In this document: positions 1-7,298 of the stretch, in pieces
Position numbering within the stretch: the first letter of the stretch is position 1
Layout of the letters: each line of letters starts with the position of its first letter
Notes under the pieces: generated by a model
What the model saw: the letters and a program-made list of their open reading frames with translations, nothing else
Database searches by the model: none
What the model was told of the DNA's origin: nothing
Translations under genes and position numbers: made by a program
Assembly: GCF_002872335.1 (NCBI RefSeq)
Contig: NZ_NJAG01000022.1
Location: 61,205-125,204 of the forward strand
Reading direction: 5' to 3'
DNA: 64,000 nt
Source of the DNA: Siphonobacter sp. BAB-5405
GTDB lineage: Bacteria; Bacteroidota; Bacteroidia; Cytophagales; Spirosomataceae

Positions 1-833
1 CCCATGGGAACGCCAAACCGCTGAGCTGAACCCACCACGACGTCGGCTCCCATTTCACCGGGAGGCGTCAGCAGCGTCAGAGCCAGCAGGTCGGCGGCTA
101 CGACTACTTTAATATCCAGTTCGTGAGCCGAGGCAATCCAGTCGCTGTAATCAAATACCGCTCCGTCCGTAGCCGGGTATTGCAGCAGGGCTCCGAAAAT
201 GTTTTCGTTGGTTAAATCAATCGTCCGGTGATCGCCTACCAGAATTTTCACCCCAATCGGCGTCGCCCGCGTGTGCAGCAGGTCGATGGTTTGGGGATGG
301 CAACGATCCGAAACGAAGAAGGTATCGGCCTTTGCCTTGGCCCCTTTTTTCAGGGCGTGCAGCAGGTGCAGGGCTTCGGCTGCTGCCGTTGCTTCGTCAA
401 GTAAGGAAGCATTGGCAATTTCCAGTCCCGTCAACTCAATGATCAGGGTCTGAAAGTTAAGCAGCATTTCCAGGCGGCCCTGTGAAATTTCGGCCTGATA
501 CGGGGTATAGGCCGTGTACCAGGCGGGGTTCTCCAGAATGTTGCGAAGAATGACATTCGGCGTGAAGGTATCGTAATAGCCCGTGCCGATGTAGCTCTTG
601 TAAACTTTATTTTGACTCGCTAATTTCTTGAATTCGTCCAAAAACTGAAATTCCGTTTGAGCCAGGGGAAGATTCAGGGATTGGGCCCGACGGATAGCAG
701 AGGGAATCGTTTGGCTGATGAGTTCTTCAACCGATTTTACGCCAATTTCAGACAGCATAGCCTGACGATCGGCCTCATCTGCGTTGTTATGACGATTTTC
801 AAAAAGTTCCTGGTAACGAAGAGCAACCTTCAT
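1..833 (-). CDS. gcvP: Glycine dehydrogenase (P-protein), N-terminal part, cut by the window edge
   Basis: Reading the minus strand from an ATG at 833-831 gives 277 codons open to the left edge. The start reads [16 protein letters not shown] and continues with segments typical of Gcv[21 protein letters not shown], the [13 protein letters not shown] stretch and [20 protein letters not shown]. GcvP is the PLP-dependent decarboxylase of the glycine cleavage system and is usually about 960 residues, so roughly the first 30 percent is present. The PLP lysine lies in the missing part. The gene is transcribed away from its neighbours and a TAnnTTTG box sits 30 bases upstream. Confidence 0.93.
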   Translation of the reverse strand, partial: MKVALRYQELFENRHNNADEADRQAMLSEIGVKSVEELISQTIPSAIRRAQSLNLPLAQTEFQFLDEFKKLASQNKVYKSYIGTGYYDTFTPNVILRNILENPAWYTAYTPYQAEISQGRLEMLLNFQTLIIELTGLEIANASLLDEATAAAEALHLLHALKKGAKAKADTFFVSDRCHPQTIDLLHTRATPIGVKILVGDHRTIDLTNENIFGALLQYPATDGAVFDYSDWIASAHELDIKVVVAADLLALTLLTPPGEMGADVVVGSAQRFGVPM

Positions 834-862
834 GGAGCAATATTGTTGATGGAAACAAAGGA

Positions 863-870
863 CAAATATA
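863..870 (-). promoter_or_regulatory. Candidate -7 box for gcvP
   Basis: The minus strand reads TATATTTG, an exact match to the Bacteroidota -7 consensus TAnnTTTG, about 30 bases upstream of the gcvP ATG. No convincing -33 TTTG was seen at the expected 19-21 base spacing, so this rests on the -7 box alone. Confidence 0.5.
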
Positions 871-980
871 CGGGAAAAGCCGGGCCTATCCTTTAAAAAA
901 GAACTAGGTTTTCTACAAAATCAGGTAAAACGAGGAAGCGGCTTCTGGTATGGACCTTTTTACGCTTTTCGAGTTGACTT

Positions 981-1013
981 TTTGCAAATCCGGCCGTCGA
1001 TTACCTACTTTAG
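981..1013 (+). promoter_or_regulatory. Candidate promoter for the DUF3467 gene
   Basis: A TTTG at 981-984 is followed after 21 bases by TACTTTAG at 1006-1013, which matches the -7 consensus TAnnTTTG at all but one position. The resulting 5' UTR would be about 75 bases. This falls inside a longer in-frame ORF starting at 950, which argues that the real start codon is downstream. Confidence 0.4.
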
Positions 1014-1093
1014 TTTTCTTCTGGAGAGAATTCGATTTGTGGCTGAGAAGTTCGCCCGGGTCTCATTTAAATTTTACGAAACGCATTTATTTA

Positions 1094-1435
1094 ATGACTA
1101 CTGATATGTCCAATCAACCAACTGCCGAGCAGAACGACCCAATCGAAATTGAACTGTCCGAAGAGATGGCGGAAGGAACGTATGCTAACCTGGCCATCAT
1201 TTCGCATTCGCAGAGTGAATTCGTGATTGACTTTGTACGGTTAATGCCTAATGTACCCAAGGCGAAAGTGAAATCCCGCGTGATCATTACCCCCGATCAC
1301 GCTCTGCGTCTGATGAATGCTCTGCAGGATAATCTGGCGAAATATGAAGAAAACTATGGTCCAATTAACGAAGGCGGTGGCCCGTCGGGCTTTCAGCTAC
1401 CGGGGCATTACAACGGCCCCGTAGGAGAGGCTTAA
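1094..1435 (+). CDS. DUF3467 family protein
   Basis: This is a small acidic cytoplasmic protein of 113 residues (start MTTDMSNQ; the ATG at 1106 is also possible). The core, GTYANLAIISHSQSEFVIDFVRLMP followed by KVKSRVIITPDHALRLMNALQDNLAKYEENYG, is the pattern of the DUF3467 family, whose function is unknown. The tail is Gly/Pro rich. The frame is open back to 950, but the first 48 residues of that longer version are unlike the family and overlap the candidate promoter, so the later start is preferred. A bidirectional terminator follows directly. The gene stands alone between two minus-strand genes. Confidence 0.85.
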   Translation: MTTDMSNQPTAEQNDPIEIELSEEMAEGTYANLAIISHSQSEFVIDFVRLMPNVPKAKVKSRVIITPDHALRLMNALQDNLAKYEENYGPINEGGGPSGFQLPGHYNGPVGEA

Positions 1436-1450
1436 GTAAAGATTAACCCC

Positions 1451-1489
1451 ACAGAAACTGTCAGCCCAATCGCTGGCAGTTTCTGTTTT
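1451..1489. terminator. Bidirectional terminator between DUF3467 and the HExxH gene
   Basis: The arms at 1452-1464 and 1474-1486 form a stem of about 13 bp built on CAGAAACTG/CAGTTTCTG with one G-T pair, followed by TTTT. It lies between two convergent genes and overlaps the stop codon of the minus-strand gene. Confidence 0.75.
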
Positions 1490-1832
1490 AGAAGCGTAAG
1501 AATCCCCAGAAGGGACGTTTGGATAGATAGGTTAAGAGACGCTCGTGTTGATAAGCCTCCCGCTCAAAGCGAATGGCGTGGTAAGCCGCATTTGCGGAAT
1601 AACCGCTCAGGCGATACCAGTAGTATTCCGTTACGTACCAGAGGTAGAAGGGGAATACCAGTAGCTCCGCCTGTTGCCGAATATGAATACGTTCATGATT
1701 CATCAGGGAGGCCGAAGGCTTTGGCATAGTTACAATAATAAAAGGCCAGAGCGTGATGCCGTTGATGGGCAAACCGGGTATGTAAAACGTGAGCGGCCAG
1801 CCGGTATGTTTCAGGAATCGATAGGGTTTCAT
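1488..1832 (-). CDS. Small protein with an HExxH metal-binding motif
   Basis: The product has 114 residues and is rich in aromatic residues. It contains MNHERIHIRQQAELL at about residues 44-58, where HERIH fits the zinc-protease pattern HExxH. A later IRFEREAYQHERL (about residues 87-99) could offer a third ligand. Hydrophobic stretches around residues 10-35 and 58-70 suggest membrane association. Short proteins with an HERxHxRQ motif are widespread in Bacteroidota without an assigned role; this is recollection of the family type, not a search result. There are no operon partners. Protease activity is only an inference from the motif. Confidence 0.7.
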   Translation of the reverse strand: MKPYRFLKHTGWPLTFYIPGLPINGITLWPFIIVTMPKPSASLMNHERIHIRQQAELLVFPFYLWYVTEYYWYRLSGYSANAAYHAIRFEREAYQHERLLTYLSKRPFWGFLRF

Positions 1833-2029
1833 GACTAAGGGATGGATTGGAATGTTTTTTAAAAGGCCGGAGGTATGGACTTACTCAGTTCCTAAAGTCC
1901 ACGTCTATCTTGCTGAACGTTTGCTTCATTCCTTGCCAATCGGGTATTGCGACATTACCGGGGCTATACATTATTAAATCCCTTTGGGATTTTCCGCTTC
2001 CTGGCAAAGTTCGCCAGGCGGCAAGATTA

Positions 2030-2063
2030 ACACTAAACTCCCAACGCTAAACTCAAAACTCCG
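2030..2063 (+). repeat. Single arm of a word-type intergenic repeat upstream of purK
   Basis: Two near copies of the word AACGCTAAACTC/CACTAAACTC occur here. The same word family (CGCTAAACCCCAAA) builds the spacers at 13577-13653 and 25757-25827. No complementary left arm was seen at this locus. Confidence 0.45.
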
Positions 2064-2094
2064 CCTAAAAATTACGCAACTTCCTTTAGCCCTG

Positions 2095-2102
2095 TATCTT
2101 TG
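2095..2102 (+). promoter_or_regulatory. -7 box abutting the purK start codon
   Basis: TATCTTTG matches TAnnTTTG exactly and ends only four bases before the purK ATG. With the usual placement of this box (about -11 to -4), transcription would start one base before the ATG, giving an essentially leaderless mRNA. The -33 element is not clear. Confidence 0.55.
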
Positions 2103-2106
2103 CGGC

Positions 2107-3240
2107 ATGTTTACTCCTCATACTCGGCTCGGCATTTTGGGCGGTGGCCAATTAGGCCGGATGCTACTACAGGTAGCCATCGATTTTGACTTATCCATCA
2201 AAGTACTCGATCCGGACCCGGACGCTCCCTGTGCCCGCATCGCACCGGAATTTGTGCTGGGATCGTTTCAGGATTTTGATACCGTATACGCTTTTGGAAA
2301 GGACCTGGACGTGCTGACCATTGAAATTGAAGCCGTCAACCTGGAGGCCCTCAAGCAGTTACAAAGCGAAGGGGTACGCGTATTCCCGCAACCGGAAATC
2401 GTGGAAATCATTCAGGATAAACGCGTACAAAAGCAATTCTTCAAAGATCATCACTTACCTACGTCCGATTTTATTCTGACTGAAAACCGGGAAGATGCCC
2501 GTCAGTACGCCGATTTTCTGCCCGCTTTTAACAAACTGGGTAAAGGAGGTTACGACGGTCGCGGAGTACAACGCATCGCCACACCAGCTGATTTTGACAA
2601 AGCCTTCGATGCTCCGGGATTACTGGAAAAAGCCGTTGATTTTGAAAAAGAACTGGCCGTCATTGTTGCTCGTAACGAACGCGGTGACGTAAAAACTTTT
2701 CCGACCGTAGAAATGGTTTTTCACCCCGAAGCCAATATGGTGGAGTACCTGTTTGCTCCGGCTTCCGTGAGTGAAGAAGTGAACGCCCGGGCTCAGTTTG
2801 TCGCCAGTCGTACGGCGGAAGCATTCGGGATCGTCGGCTTACTGGCCGTAGAAATGTTCCTGACCAAAGACGGTGAAATTCTGATTAACGAAGTAGCCCC
2901 TCGTCCGCATAACTCGGGTCACCACACCCTGCGGGCTAACGACGTCAGTCAGTTTGAGCAGCACCTGCGGGCCGTACTCAATTACCCTTTGGGAGACACC
3001 CACGCTCATTCTTACGCGGCGATGATCAACCTGCTCGGGGCGGAAGGCTACGAAGGAGAAGCCCGCTACGAAGGCATGGAGACCCTGCTGGAAACCCCCG
3101 GTGTACATCCCTTCCTGTACGGCAAGACCATGACCAAGCCTTTCCGGAAAATGGGTCACGTCACCATCGTCGATAAAGAGCTGGAAAGCCTCAAACGAAA
3201 AGTAGAAAATCTAAAAAACGCAGTTCGCATTATCGCATAG
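2107..3240 (+). CDS. purK: 5-(carboxyamino)imidazole ribonucleotide synthase
   Basis: PurK uses ATP and bicarbonate to convert AIR to N5-CAIR in de novo purine synthesis. The protein has 377 residues from the ATG at 2107. It begins with LGILGGGQLGRML, the nucleotide-binding loop, carries the ATP-grasp segment NKLGKGGYDGRGVQ, and has the metal-site motif LINEVAPRPHNSGHHT. The frame is open upstream to 1984, but that extension is repeat-derived sequence before the -7 box, so 2107 is preferred. purE follows after a 118-base repeat spacer, and the two products catalyse consecutive steps. Confidence 0.96.
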   Translation: MFTPHTRLGILGGGQLGRMLLQVAIDFDLSIKVLDPDPDAPCARIAPEFVLGSFQDFDTVYAFGKDLDVLTIEIEAVNLEALKQLQSEGVRVFPQPEIVEIIQDKRVQKQFFKDHHLPTSDFILTENREDARQYADFLPAFNKLGKGGYDGRGVQRIATPADFDKAFDAPGLLEKAVDFEKELAVIVARNERGDVKTFPTVEMVFHPEANMVEYLFAPASVSEEVNARAQFVASRTAEAFGIVGLLAVEMFLTKDGEILINEVAPRPHNSGHHTLRANDVSQFEQHLRAVLNYPLGDTHAHSYAAMINLLGAEGYEGEARYEGMETLLETPGVHPFLYGKTMTKPFRKMGHVTIVDKELESLKRKVENLKNAVRIIA

Positions 3241-3241
3241 G

Positions 3242-3349
3242 GTTTTCAGTTTACCGTCTTCCGTTTTCAATTTGAAAGCAAGGGGGTTTAGCATAATCCC
3301 TGTCGAAGACGGTATAAAAACTGAAAATTGTCAACCGTAAACTGAAAAC
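3242..3349. repeat. Mirror-word spacer between purK and purE
   Basis: GTTTTCAGTTTAC at 3242-3254 has an exact reverse complement at 3337-3349. The next word, ACCGTCTTC at 3253-3261, has its exact complement at 3305-3313. The words are therefore nested and could fold into a long hairpin in the purKE transcript. Related words with the same CTGAAAAC theme occur at 26921-27026. Confidence 0.75.
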
Positions 3350-3358
3350 TTTTATCCA

Positions 3359-3853
3359 ATGATTGGAATCATCATGGGCAGCATTTCGGACCTGAAGGTC
3401 ATGCAGGAAGCTGTCGACGTTTGTAATGAATTTGGCGTACCGTACGAAATTGATATTGTATCCGCCCACCGTACTCCATTAAAAATGATTGAGTACGCTC
3501 AATCCGCCCGCGAGCGAGGCATTGACGTCATCATTGCCGGAGCTGGTGGAGCCGCTCACCTGCCGGGTATGGTCGCCAGTGTAACTACTTTGCCCGTGAT
3601 TGGGGTACCGGTTAAATCGTCGAACTCCATCGATGGCTGGGATTCGGTTCTGTCCATCCTGCAGATGCCGGGGGGCGTACCCGTTGCTACGGTGGCTTTA
3701 AATGGAGCAAAAAATGCTGGAATTTTAGCGATCCAGATTTTAGGGGTTGCAAATAAAGAAATCGCCGATAAATTGCAGAGCTATAAAATTTCGTTAGAAA
3801 CAAAAGTGGCTGAAATGAGCCAGCAGGCTCGTGAAGGTTTGCCTCCAGCTTAA
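3359..3853 (+). CDS. purE: N5-carboxyaminoimidazole ribonucleotide mutase
   Basis: PurE converts N5-CAIR to CAIR, the step after PurK. The 164 residues match class I PurE in length and motifs: GSISDLKVM (GSxSD), SAHRTP, the AGAGGAAHLPGMVAS loop, and LPVIGVPV followed by SILQMPGGVPVATVA. It is most likely cotranscribed with purK. The start ATG at 3359 gives MIGIIMGS, the expected first strand. Confidence 0.96.
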   Translation: MIGIIMGSISDLKVMQEAVDVCNEFGVPYEIDIVSAHRTPLKMIEYAQSARERGIDVIIAGAGGAAHLPGMVASVTTLPVIGVPVKSSNSIDGWDSVLSILQMPGGVPVATVALNGAKNAGILAIQILGVANKEIADKLQSYKISLETKVAEMSQQAREGLPPA

Positions 3854-3916
3854 ATAATACGTAATTTAATCTCAGCCCACTCAAGGGAAGGCCGTCAGCG
3901 GTCCTCACCCACTATC

Positions 3917-4597
3917 ATGAACGCTATGGAAGAACGAAACCCCAAAGAAGGCTCCAGTCTACCCACCATTACGCTTGGCGTGCTCGTCATCGTAGTCGTT
4001 GCCCTGCTGTACATTGGCTACGCGTATTTTATGGATGAAGACGCCGTGACGCTGACGCCGCAGAAAGTAGAGACGGCAGCCTTTACGGATGCCAGTTCCG
4101 AAAATGTAGCTTCGGACGTGCCCACACCGCCCGCCGTACAACCGGAAGCCATTGATGCAACGCCCACCATGGGCCCTGCAAGTACGACGGATACAGCCAC
4201 CGAAACGAAGAAGCCCGTAGCAAAAACGGAGAAAAAAGAAGAAAAGAAAGAGGAGAAAAAGGCTGAAAAGAGCACGGAAGCAGTAGTTGCCCGGGGTGGG
4301 GCTATTTCCTATAAAGTCAATGGTGGACAGACCTTCTACAGCATCGCTACGAAGTATGGTCTCTCCGAAAGTCGGCTTAAGGCGGCGAATCCCGATGTAG
4401 ACCCGTCAAAATTACAGGCGGGTAAAAGTCTGAAAATTCCAGTTTACGCGACCCATACCGTAGGGAAGGGTGATATTCTCCGGGTCGTAGCTCAGAAATA
4501 TGGTGTATCCGTTGACGCCCTGATGAAAGCGAATGGGAAGACGAAGAACTACGTGGAGAAGGGGGAGAAATTAATAATTCCTTATCCTAAAAAATAA
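3917..4597 (+). CDS. Membrane-anchored protein with two LysM domains
   Basis: The protein has 226 residues. A short cytoplasmic N-terminus is followed by one membrane span (about residues 15-37), then a low-complexity Thr/Ala/Pro and Lys/Glu linker (about 55-120). Two LysM domains follow at about 127-175 (YKVNGGQTFYSIATKYGL) and 177-223 (THTVGKGDILRVVAQKYGV). LysM domains bind peptidoglycan, so the protein probably sits in the inner membrane with its LysM repeats in the periplasm. It has no catalytic domain. The start could also be the ATG at 3926. It lies 63 bases after purE and ends at a strong terminator. Confidence 0.88.
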   Translation: MNAMEERNPKEGSSLPTITLGVLVIVVVALLYIGYAYFMDEDAVTLTPQKVETAAFTDASSENVASDVPTPPAVQPEAIDATPTMGPASTTDTATETKKPVAKTEKKEEKKEEKKAEKSTEAVVARGGAISYKVNGGQTFYSIATKYGLSESRLKAANPDVDPSKLQAGKSLKIPVYATHTVGKGDILRVVAQKYGVSVDALMKANGKTKNYVEKGEKLIIPYPKK

Positions 4598-4623
4598 AAT
4601 AAACTACGTTTGATTTCTTATGG

Positions 4624-4659
4624 AAAATGCGGTTTTGCTCGGGCAAAGCCGCATTTTTT
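4624..4659 (+). terminator. Intrinsic terminator after the LysM gene
   Basis: The arms AATGCGGTTTTGC and GCAAAGCCGCATT (4626-4638 and 4643-4655) form a 13-bp stem with one wobble and a four-base loop, followed by a T run. Confidence 0.88.
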
Positions 4660-4714
4660 CGTACTAAAAAGAGGGAAGCATTTATAAAAATTTTGAAAAT
4701 AGGACCTTTGAAGG

Positions 4715-4810
4715 TTTTGATTTCCCGAATAATTAACTTATGTTTGAACATCATTTATTGTTTTCATGGCTTTTACGGGAAAGACTCGGTGGAATCCGCC
4801 GGGTTTTTTT
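4715..4810 (+). ncRNA. Candidate orphan small RNA (promoter plus terminator, no gene)
   Basis: In the 310 bases between the LysM gene and the next minus-strand gene, TTTTG at 4715-4719 is followed after 19 bases by TATGTTTG (4739-4746), a full -33/-7 promoter match. About 35 bases after the predicted start comes a hairpin (CTCGGTGG at 4785-4792 with CCGCCGGG at 4796-4803) and seven Ts. This would give a transcript of about 60 nt from near 4750 to 4810. No convincing protein is encoded, and no family was recognised. Confidence 0.35.
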
Positions 4811-4847
4811 ATGCCCTTTACTTTCCATCGCTTAGACCCAGATCTAT

Positions 4848-4882
4848 AAAAAAACGGCGACCTTCTTTCGAAAGTCACCGTT
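4848..4882 (-). terminator. Intrinsic terminator of the small secreted-protein gene
   Basis: On the minus strand, AACGGTGACTTTC is followed by its near-complementary arm and a run of Ts. It lies about 25 bases after the stop codon at 4908. Confidence 0.8.
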
Positions 4883-4907
4883 CCTAGGGAAATGGTATTG
4901 AATTCGC

Positions 4908-5321
4908 TTATTCTACCGTAGTGGCATCGTCTTCAGATACATATACGTAACGTACAGCAGCGGCTGTTTTAATACGTACCGGGTGTACAACCATACGGTT
5001 CGCATCCGAAATCGTCAGGGTGTAATCACCGTCAGCCAACTGACTCAAATCCATGACCTGAGCTACGTGTGTCGTATTCTTCGGGATGTATTGTTCGTTA
5101 AGAACGTTATTCTTCTGGTCACGAATGGTAATCGTCAGACGCTGACCTACCTGCTTATCTACAAAGCAATAGAATTGGGTAGCTTTTTTACCTTTGAAGA
5201 CATTCGTCTGGAAGGTCTTCGCTTCATTTTCCGTACCGGGATTTTTTTCCAGATCAGTAGCATTCGCAGCGAACGTACTTAGCGTAAGCAGAAGGGCAAG
5301 GGATTTAATGATGTTTTTCAT
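4908..5321 (-). CDS. Small secreted protein, Bacteroidota-specific, function unknown
   Basis: Starting at the ATG at 5321 gives 137 residues with a clear signal peptide (MKNIIKSLALLLTLSTFAANA). The frame is open to 5366, but that longer form puts 15 extra residues before the signal peptide. The mature part ends with LADGDYTLTISDANRMVVHPVRI, resembling the beta-sandwich seen in small exported Bacteroidota proteins (DUF3244-like and T9SS tail-like folds). It has no enzymatic motif and ends in an acidic tail. A consensus promoter lies about 150 bases upstream. It forms its own transcription unit. Confidence 0.75.
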   Translation of the reverse strand: MKNIIKSLALLLTLSTFAANATDLEKNPGTENEAKTFQTNVFKGKKATQFYCFVDKQVGQRLTITIRDQKNNVLNEQYIPKNTTHVAQVMDLSQLADGDYTLTISDANRMVVHPVRIKTAAAVRYVYVSEDDATTVE

Positions 5322-5472
5322 GGCTGTGTGCTGAATCAATAGGTCTTTGCTTGAAAGACGTTTCAAAAGTAAAGTTGATAGATGGTTGAGTGAAGAAGAA
5401 AGCAGTCAAACGGAATATTATTTGGATAAACGGTTTAAATTATCTGACCAGCGAGCTTCTTCTGAACGGCTA

Positions 5473-5505
5473 CAAAGGTACATTTATGATTTTTGAATGA
5501 CCAAA
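5473..5505 (-). promoter_or_regulatory. Promoter of the small secreted-protein gene
   Basis: On the minus strand, TTTG at 5505-5502 is followed after 21 bases by TACCTTTG (5480-5473), a full match to the Bacteroidota consensus. The predicted 5' UTR is about 145 bases. Confidence 0.65.
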
Positions 5506-5701
5506 TTTTAAATCATAAATTTTTGATTATCAAATAGTTAATAAATATAAATTGTACAAAACCTTGAAATTTTCTGGCGTTATTTTTGATGTATGAATAA
5601 CCTATAATGATTATAGATAATAATTAAATACGGAATAATATTTGGTTTTAGGTGAAGAGAGTAGGTAACTAATCGGCTCCTTTCGCACTTATCCATAGAA
5701 A
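5506..5701. other. AT-rich intergenic stretch without recognised gene
   Basis: The sequence between the promoter at 5505 and the susD terminator is strongly AT rich, with repeated AAATCATAAATTTTTGATTAT-like words that could pair locally. No ORF or RNA was recognised. It is the downstream flank of the susCD unit and the upstream flank of the small secreted protein. Confidence 0.5.
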
Positions 5702-5735
5702 CAAAAAGCGTCCGGAAAATGGCTTCCGGACGCTT
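5702..5735 (-). terminator. Terminator of the first susCD unit
   Basis: The arms at 5706-5717 and 5724-5735 (AAGCGTCCGGAA with TTCCGGACGCTT) form a 12-bp perfect stem. On the minus strand it is followed by a T-rich stretch, 23 bases past the susD stop codon. Confidence 0.85.
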
Positions 5736-5757
5736 CAGTGGCAGAAATTTGTACTTT

Positions 5758-7293
5758 TTAAGGTTTATCCCAGAAAACCCGCGTTTCCAGATTATCCGGA
5801 CCTTGTCGGCTTACCGCTGCATTGTAATTTTCCGCGTTGACGGATTGCTCCAAAATAGGATAGGTGAGACGACGAATAAAGTCTCCCGTAATCGTTCGGC
5901 CGGGATACTTATTGGGGGACAGCACCGGAAAACCGCTACGCCGCCAGTTGGCAAAGGCTTCCGGACCATTCAGAAAGGAAGCCACCCAATACTGGCTATT
6001 GATTTGTTCGAGTCCCTGAGCTGCGTTATACGGCTGAGCCGCCAGATACGCATCAATGGCCGTCTGAGCAATGGTAGCCGAAGCATCGTAGTCTTTCATC
6101 TGGTTCATGTGAGCCGTTACACCCGCCTTGTACAGGTCCGCTGCCGAGGCCTGAATCCAGCCGCGTTGGGCGGCCTCAGCCAGTAACAACTGTGTTTGAG
6201 CGTAAGTCACATAGTACGTAGGGCCATCTACCTTACCGACCGTCCGACGATTGATCTGGGAATAATTCCAGCCGCCCGAGGCTACTTTTCCGGGGAAGTT
6301 AGGAGCCGTACCAATGGAGCCATCATCGTAACCGAAGGGCATACCGATCTGATTGGCAAACGTGCGATCTACGGTTGTTTGTTCAGGGTTTTTGGAAGGT
6401 TCACCATACCGAACAGCAATGACGGTAAGGCGGGGATCATTTGTCGATTTTAAATACGATACGAATGGAGCACCTACGTACAAATTCGCCTTTTCGGTAT
6501 TGTTCCAGAGGTTTCCCAGCGGATTCGTGTAAATGCTGGAATACTGAATTCTGACGTTGTCATCATTGGATTGCAGTACGCCCCCCTGATAGGCTTTCTG
6601 AGCCAGAGCCTGGGCTTTCGCCGGATCTACTTTCGAATACCGCATGCCGATTCGGAGTAAGAGTGAATAACCCAGCCGTTTCCATTTCGCTACATTTCCC
6701 TGATAAAATAAATCACCCGTTTCAATGCGTTTGGCGGCATTAAGTCCGGCAATGGCTCCTTCGAGTTCTTTCGCCAGGTCCGCGTAGATTTCAGCCTGAG
6801 GATCGTATTTCGGTAGCTTATTGCCGGAAATGTAAGCTTTGCCCGCATCGAAATAAGGAACATCGCCGTAGGTGTCTACCAAAACCTGAAACACATACGC
6901 CCGCCAGATGCGGGACATGTGGTAAAGGTTCGTCCGCGAACTGTCGGCTTTGGTTTGATCCAGTACCGCCGTGAGCAGTTTGATGGGACCATTGTTTCCG
7001 TTGTTGGTACCACTGTAGAGGTACAGCCAGTTGACCCGTGAATTGTCGCGGTAATCCTGATTCAGGTTTGCTCCCGTATTGACCCCTCCGAAAGGTGTAT
7101 TGACCTGTTGGACAATCGCGGCTTCGTAAAACATCGTTTGGGAAGCGAGTGTCGTATTGAGCTGGGCGTTGGAAAACAGATACACCGGATCAATATTCGT
7201 GGATTGGGTCGGGTTTGTATTGATGCTTTCGAAATCTTTATCGCAACTGCTCAGGCCCGCAGCCATCGCCAGAAGTATCAGTATCTTTTTCAT
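5758..7293 (-). CDS. SusD/RagB-like outer-membrane nutrient-binding lipoprotein
   Basis: The protein has 511 residues from the ATG at 7293. It opens with a lipoprotein signal (MKKILILLAMAAGLSSC) and the sequence DKDFESINTNPTQSTNIDPVYLFSNAQL, typical of the SusD-like_2 branch. Helical TPR-type segments follow (RIWRAYVFQVLVDTYGDVPYFDAGKA). SusD-type lipoproteins cap the SusC channel and bind glycans or peptides at the cell surface. It starts six bases before the susC stop signal region ends, so translation is probably coupled. The substrate cannot be deduced. A longer start at a TTG (7302) is possible but weaker. Confidence 0.92.
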   Translation of the reverse strand: MKKILILLAMAAGLSSCDKDFESINTNPTQSTNIDPVYLFSNAQLNTTLASQTMFYEAAIVQQVNTPFGGVNTGANLNQDYRDNSRVNWLYLYSGTNNGNNGPIKLLTAVLDQTKADSSRTNLYHMSRIWRAYVFQVLVDTYGDVPYFDAGKAYISGNKLPKYDPQAEIYADLAKELEGAIAGLNAAKRIETGDLFYQGNVAKWKRLGYSLLLRIGMRYSKVDPAKAQALAQKAYQGGVLQSNDDNVRIQYSSIYTNPLGNLWNNTEKANLYVGAPFVSYLKSTNDPRLTVIAVRYGEPSKNPEQTTVDRTFANQIGMPFGYDDGSIGTAPNFPGKVASGGWNYSQINRRTVGKVDGPTYYVTYAQTQLLLAEAAQRGWIQASAADLYKAGVTAHMNQMKDYDASATIAQTAIDAYLAAQPYNAAQGLEQINSQYWVASFLNGPEAFANWRRSGFPVLSPNKYPGRTITGDFIRRLTYPILEQSVNAENYNAAVSRQGPDNLETRVFWDKP

Positions 7294-7298
7294 GTGAA

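Noticed and set aside
1847..2050. Short plus-strand ORF upstream of purK
   Set aside because: No recognisable protein pattern, includes repeat words, and overlaps the purK upstream region.
4627..4887. Plus-strand ORF of 86 codons
   Set aside because: It begins inside the LysM-gene terminator and runs through two more terminator hairpins; composition is that of AT-rich intergenic DNA.
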